Part shown: positions 5,881 through 6,966 of the stretch, in pieces
How positions within the stretch are numbered: the first letter of the stretch is position 1
Layout of the letters: each line of letters starts with the position of its first letter
Assembly: GCA_002454165.1 (NCBI GenBank)
Contig: DKIG01000036.1
Location: 1-6,966, forward strand
Source of the DNA: Gammaproteobacteria bacterium UBA6724
Lineage (GTDB): Bacteria; Pseudomonadota; Gammaproteobacteria; Pseudomonadales; Azotimanducaceae
Direction of reading: 5' to 3'
Length of the DNA: 6,966 nt
Notes under the pieces: generated by a model
What the model saw: the letters and a program-made list of their open reading frames with translations, nothing else
Told to the model about the DNA's origin: nothing
The model's database searches: none
Program-made: the position numbers and the translations under genes

Positions 5881-6458
5881 GAAGCAGTACCTTTTATTCT
5901 GCTCTGATATTCTGCGGTTCGGGTATCAACGCGGATGACTTCACCAACATTGATGAACAACGGTACCTTCACGACAGCACCCGTGCTGAGGGTGGCGGGC
6001 TTGGTACCGCCACTTGCCGTATCTCCCTTTAGACCCGGGTCGGTTGCTACCACTTCAAGTTCTATAAAATTGGGAGGTACTAGGCTGATGGATACATCAT
6101 TCCAAATTGTCACGATGTAACGGTTGGTTTCTTTCAACCACTGAATGCAATCCTCAACGACAGATCTGTCTGCGGTGAGCTGATCGTAACTGCCGTCTGT
6201 CTTCATAAAGTGCCACTGCTCACCGTGGAAATACAAATATTCCATTTCAATTTCCATCACATCAGCCGCCTCTATGGATTCGCCAGATTTGAAGGTTCGT
6301 TCCCAGACCCGCCCCGTTTTGAGATTTTTCAACTTGACCCGATTGAATGCCTGTCCCTTGCCGGGCTTGACAAATTCGTTCTCCACGATACTGCAAGGGT
6401 CGCCTTCCAACAGCACCTTGAGACCTGATTTGAATTCGTTGGTAGAATAACTTGCCAT
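5877..6458 (-). CDS. efp: Translation elongation factor P
   Basis: The product has 193 residues (E. coli EF-P has 188). EF-P binds between the P and E sites and relieves ribosomes stalled on polyproline. All three domains are present: an N-terminal KOW-like domain with the loop KPGKGQ, whose K34 is the lysine that EpmA modifies, and two OB domains. The C-terminal signature KPATLSTGAVVKVP...G is intact, and PPNFIELEV and DPGLKGDTA are as in the family. The start is the ATG at 6458, giving MASYSTNEF; the GTG one codon upstream is in frame but would shift K34 from its conserved position. The ribosome site is weak (GGGCGG). The tail carries four extra residues, GTAS, beyond the usual RIK/RVK end. 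epmA follows with a 4-base overlap, so enzyme and substrate are probably translated together. A lysine here rather than arginine excludes the EarP/rhamnose type. Confidence 0.97.
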   Translation of the reverse strand: MASYSTNEFKSGLKVLLEGDPCSIVENEFVKPGKGQAFNRVKLKNLKTGRVWERTFKSGESIEAADVMEIEMEYLYFHGEQWHFMKTDGSYDQLTADRSVVEDCIQWLKETNRYIVTIWNDVSISLVPPNFIELEVVATDPGLKGDTASGGTKPATLSTGAVVKVPLFINVGEVIRVDTRTAEYQSRIKGTAS

Positions 6459-6490
6459 CACGCCGCCCGCGCGACCACCCTGGATTGATG

Positions 6491-6565
6491 TTACTTGCGG
6501 TGAGTCGGATATAGCCCGATGAGATACAAGGAGAGTATGAATAGCGTGAAGTCATACACACTCAT
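6491..6565 (-). CDS. Possible 24-residue single-span membrane protein upstream of efp
   Basis: An ATG at 6565 opens 24 codons ending at a TAA 32 bases before the efp start. The peptide begins MSVYDF, continues with a hydrophobic run of about 14 residues (TLFILSLYLIGLY) and ends PTHRK, giving one predicted membrane span with a basic tail. GGGAG lies eight bases before the ATG. If real, it is either a leader or small membrane protein co-transcribed with efp, or the leftover N-terminus of a transporter, since the opening somewhat resembles sodium:solute symporter starts. An ORF this short can arise by chance. I do not recognise it. Confidence 0.25.
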   Translation of the reverse strand: MSVYDFTLFILSLYLIGLYPTHRK

Positions 6566-6775
6566 CGGAATTACTCCCAAACGGAAAGACCAACACCGTG
6601 CCGACTATAACACCCATCTGGATCAGAAGTGATTAGGTGGTGAGTGTCATCTTGACATCGGCGCCGGTGATTGTCGGCGTCTGCTCAGTAATTTTGGAGT
6701 AACCGCCGTCGCCTGCTACCGCCATAACTCTCCCGTCACCATCTCTTCGCGTTTAATATTTCCTCCACCGAGGCT
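6566..6775. other. Intergenic region upstream of efp with no convincing gene
   Basis: This stretch should carry the efp promoter, but no clear -35/-10 pair can be picked out. Very short frames exist on the minus strand at 6633-6725 (30 codons, preceded by GGGAG) and 6552-6617 (21 codons), and on the plus strand from 6538. None shows recognisable protein features strong enough to call. The divergent epmB gene that borders efp in E. coli is not recognisable here. Confidence 0.5.
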
Positions 6776-6824
6776 GTCATTCCGTGCCCCCGGGCCGTCA
6801 TTCCGTGCTTGACACGGAATCCAG
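6776..6824 (+). repeat. REP-like unit, stem type B, forward, preceded by a half copy
   Basis: A half unit GTCATTCCGTGC (6776-6787) is followed by a complete one at 6796-6824. The complete unit has the perfect 8-bp stem ATTCCGTG (6800-6807) and CACGGAAT (6813-6820) around CTTGA, ending CCAG. It is the reverse complement of the unit at 158-187. Confidence 0.8.
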
Positions 6825-6875
6825 TGAAATGCTTGGTGGTGACGCATCTTATACGCCGGCGGTCACACGAGGATT

Positions 6876-6904
6876 CTGGATTCCAGCTTTCGCTGGAATG
6901 ACGG
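6876..6904 (-). repeat. REP-like hairpin, stem type A, reverse
   Basis: A perfect 8-bp stem, ATTCCAGC (6880-6887) and GCTGGAAT (6892-6899), encloses TTTC, framed by CTGG and GACGG. It is the reverse complement of the unit at 47-74 apart from one loop base, and faces the type B unit about 51 bases to its left. Confidence 0.8.
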
Positions 6905-6912
6905 GCCGGGCA

Positions 6913-6958
6913 GGAATGACGGCGCTGGGGGGGCGCCAAAGGTATCTGAGCTTATACA
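6913..6958 (+). repeat. 46-bp direct repeat, right copy
   Basis: This matches 178-223 with 3 differences, in the same orientation, and again follows a REP-like pair. After the shared ATACA, the right copy continues TCAATCAT rather than completing the palindrome seen at the left. The element probably continues past the window edge. Confidence 0.8.
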
Positions 6959-6966
6959 TCAATCAT

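Noticed and set aside
6262..6561. A 99-codon minus-strand frame overlapping efp
   Set aside because: It is the shifted frame of efp, whose own frame is beyond doubt.
6538..6633. A 31-codon plus-strand frame preceded by AAGGAG, divergent from efp where epmB would be expected
   Set aside because: The ribosome-site spacing is only about three bases and the peptide does not resemble the start of EpmB; it is also antisense to the better 24-codon candidate.
6736..6939. A 67-codon minus-strand open frame at the right end
   Set aside because: It is REP sequence read through (SSESWNPES, FRVKHGMTA), a known source of false genes.

Overview
The window looks like a chromosomal segment of a gammaproteobacterium. 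The evidence is a bacterial EF-P with the EpmA-type modification loop, an EpmA (GenX/PoxA-type) EF-P lysine ligase beside it, an Oar-type TonB-dependent receptor with a carboxypeptidase-regulatory-like N-terminal domain, and REP-like hairpin repeats of the GTCATTCC...GGAATCCAG kind. The species cannot be named from this sequence. Coding GC by eye is near 50-55%, except for the two lipoprotein genes in the middle, which are lower.

Layout. Positions 1-235 hold REP-like hairpins, a 9-bp tandem repeat, a 46-bp module repeated at the other end of the window, and a perfect 8-bp-arm palindrome. A tight three-gene plus-strand cluster follows: a 1096-residue TonB-dependent receptor (320-3610), a BamE/SmpA-like lipoprotein (3622-4077, TTG start) and a second lipoprotein with a possible BamC-like helix-grip layout (4100-4639, GTG start). 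Positions 4640-4884 are non-coding between convergent genes and contain one half REP unit. On the minus strand, efp (6458 to 5877) and epmA (5880 to 4885) share a 4-base TTGA overlap. Upstream of efp lies a possible 24-codon membrane ORF, a stretch with no convincing gene, and a second REP cluster that ends in the same 46-bp module as the left end.

Function. The receptor is predicted to take up an unknown substrate across the outer membrane using TonB energy. The two lipoproteins are probably co-transcribed with it and may serve its assembly or the envelope generally, though that is inference. EF-P relieves ribosome stalling at proline-rich stretches, and EpmA attaches (R)-beta-lysine to its Lys34. 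The partner aminomutase gene epmB is not in the window.

The points most worth a second look are: the receptor plus two assembly-factor-like lipoproteins; a terminator-like hairpin inside the first lipoprotein's signal-peptide codons; two REP stem types related by compensatory changes; the matching repeat modules bounding the window; and an EpmA whose reading frame stops about five residues early.
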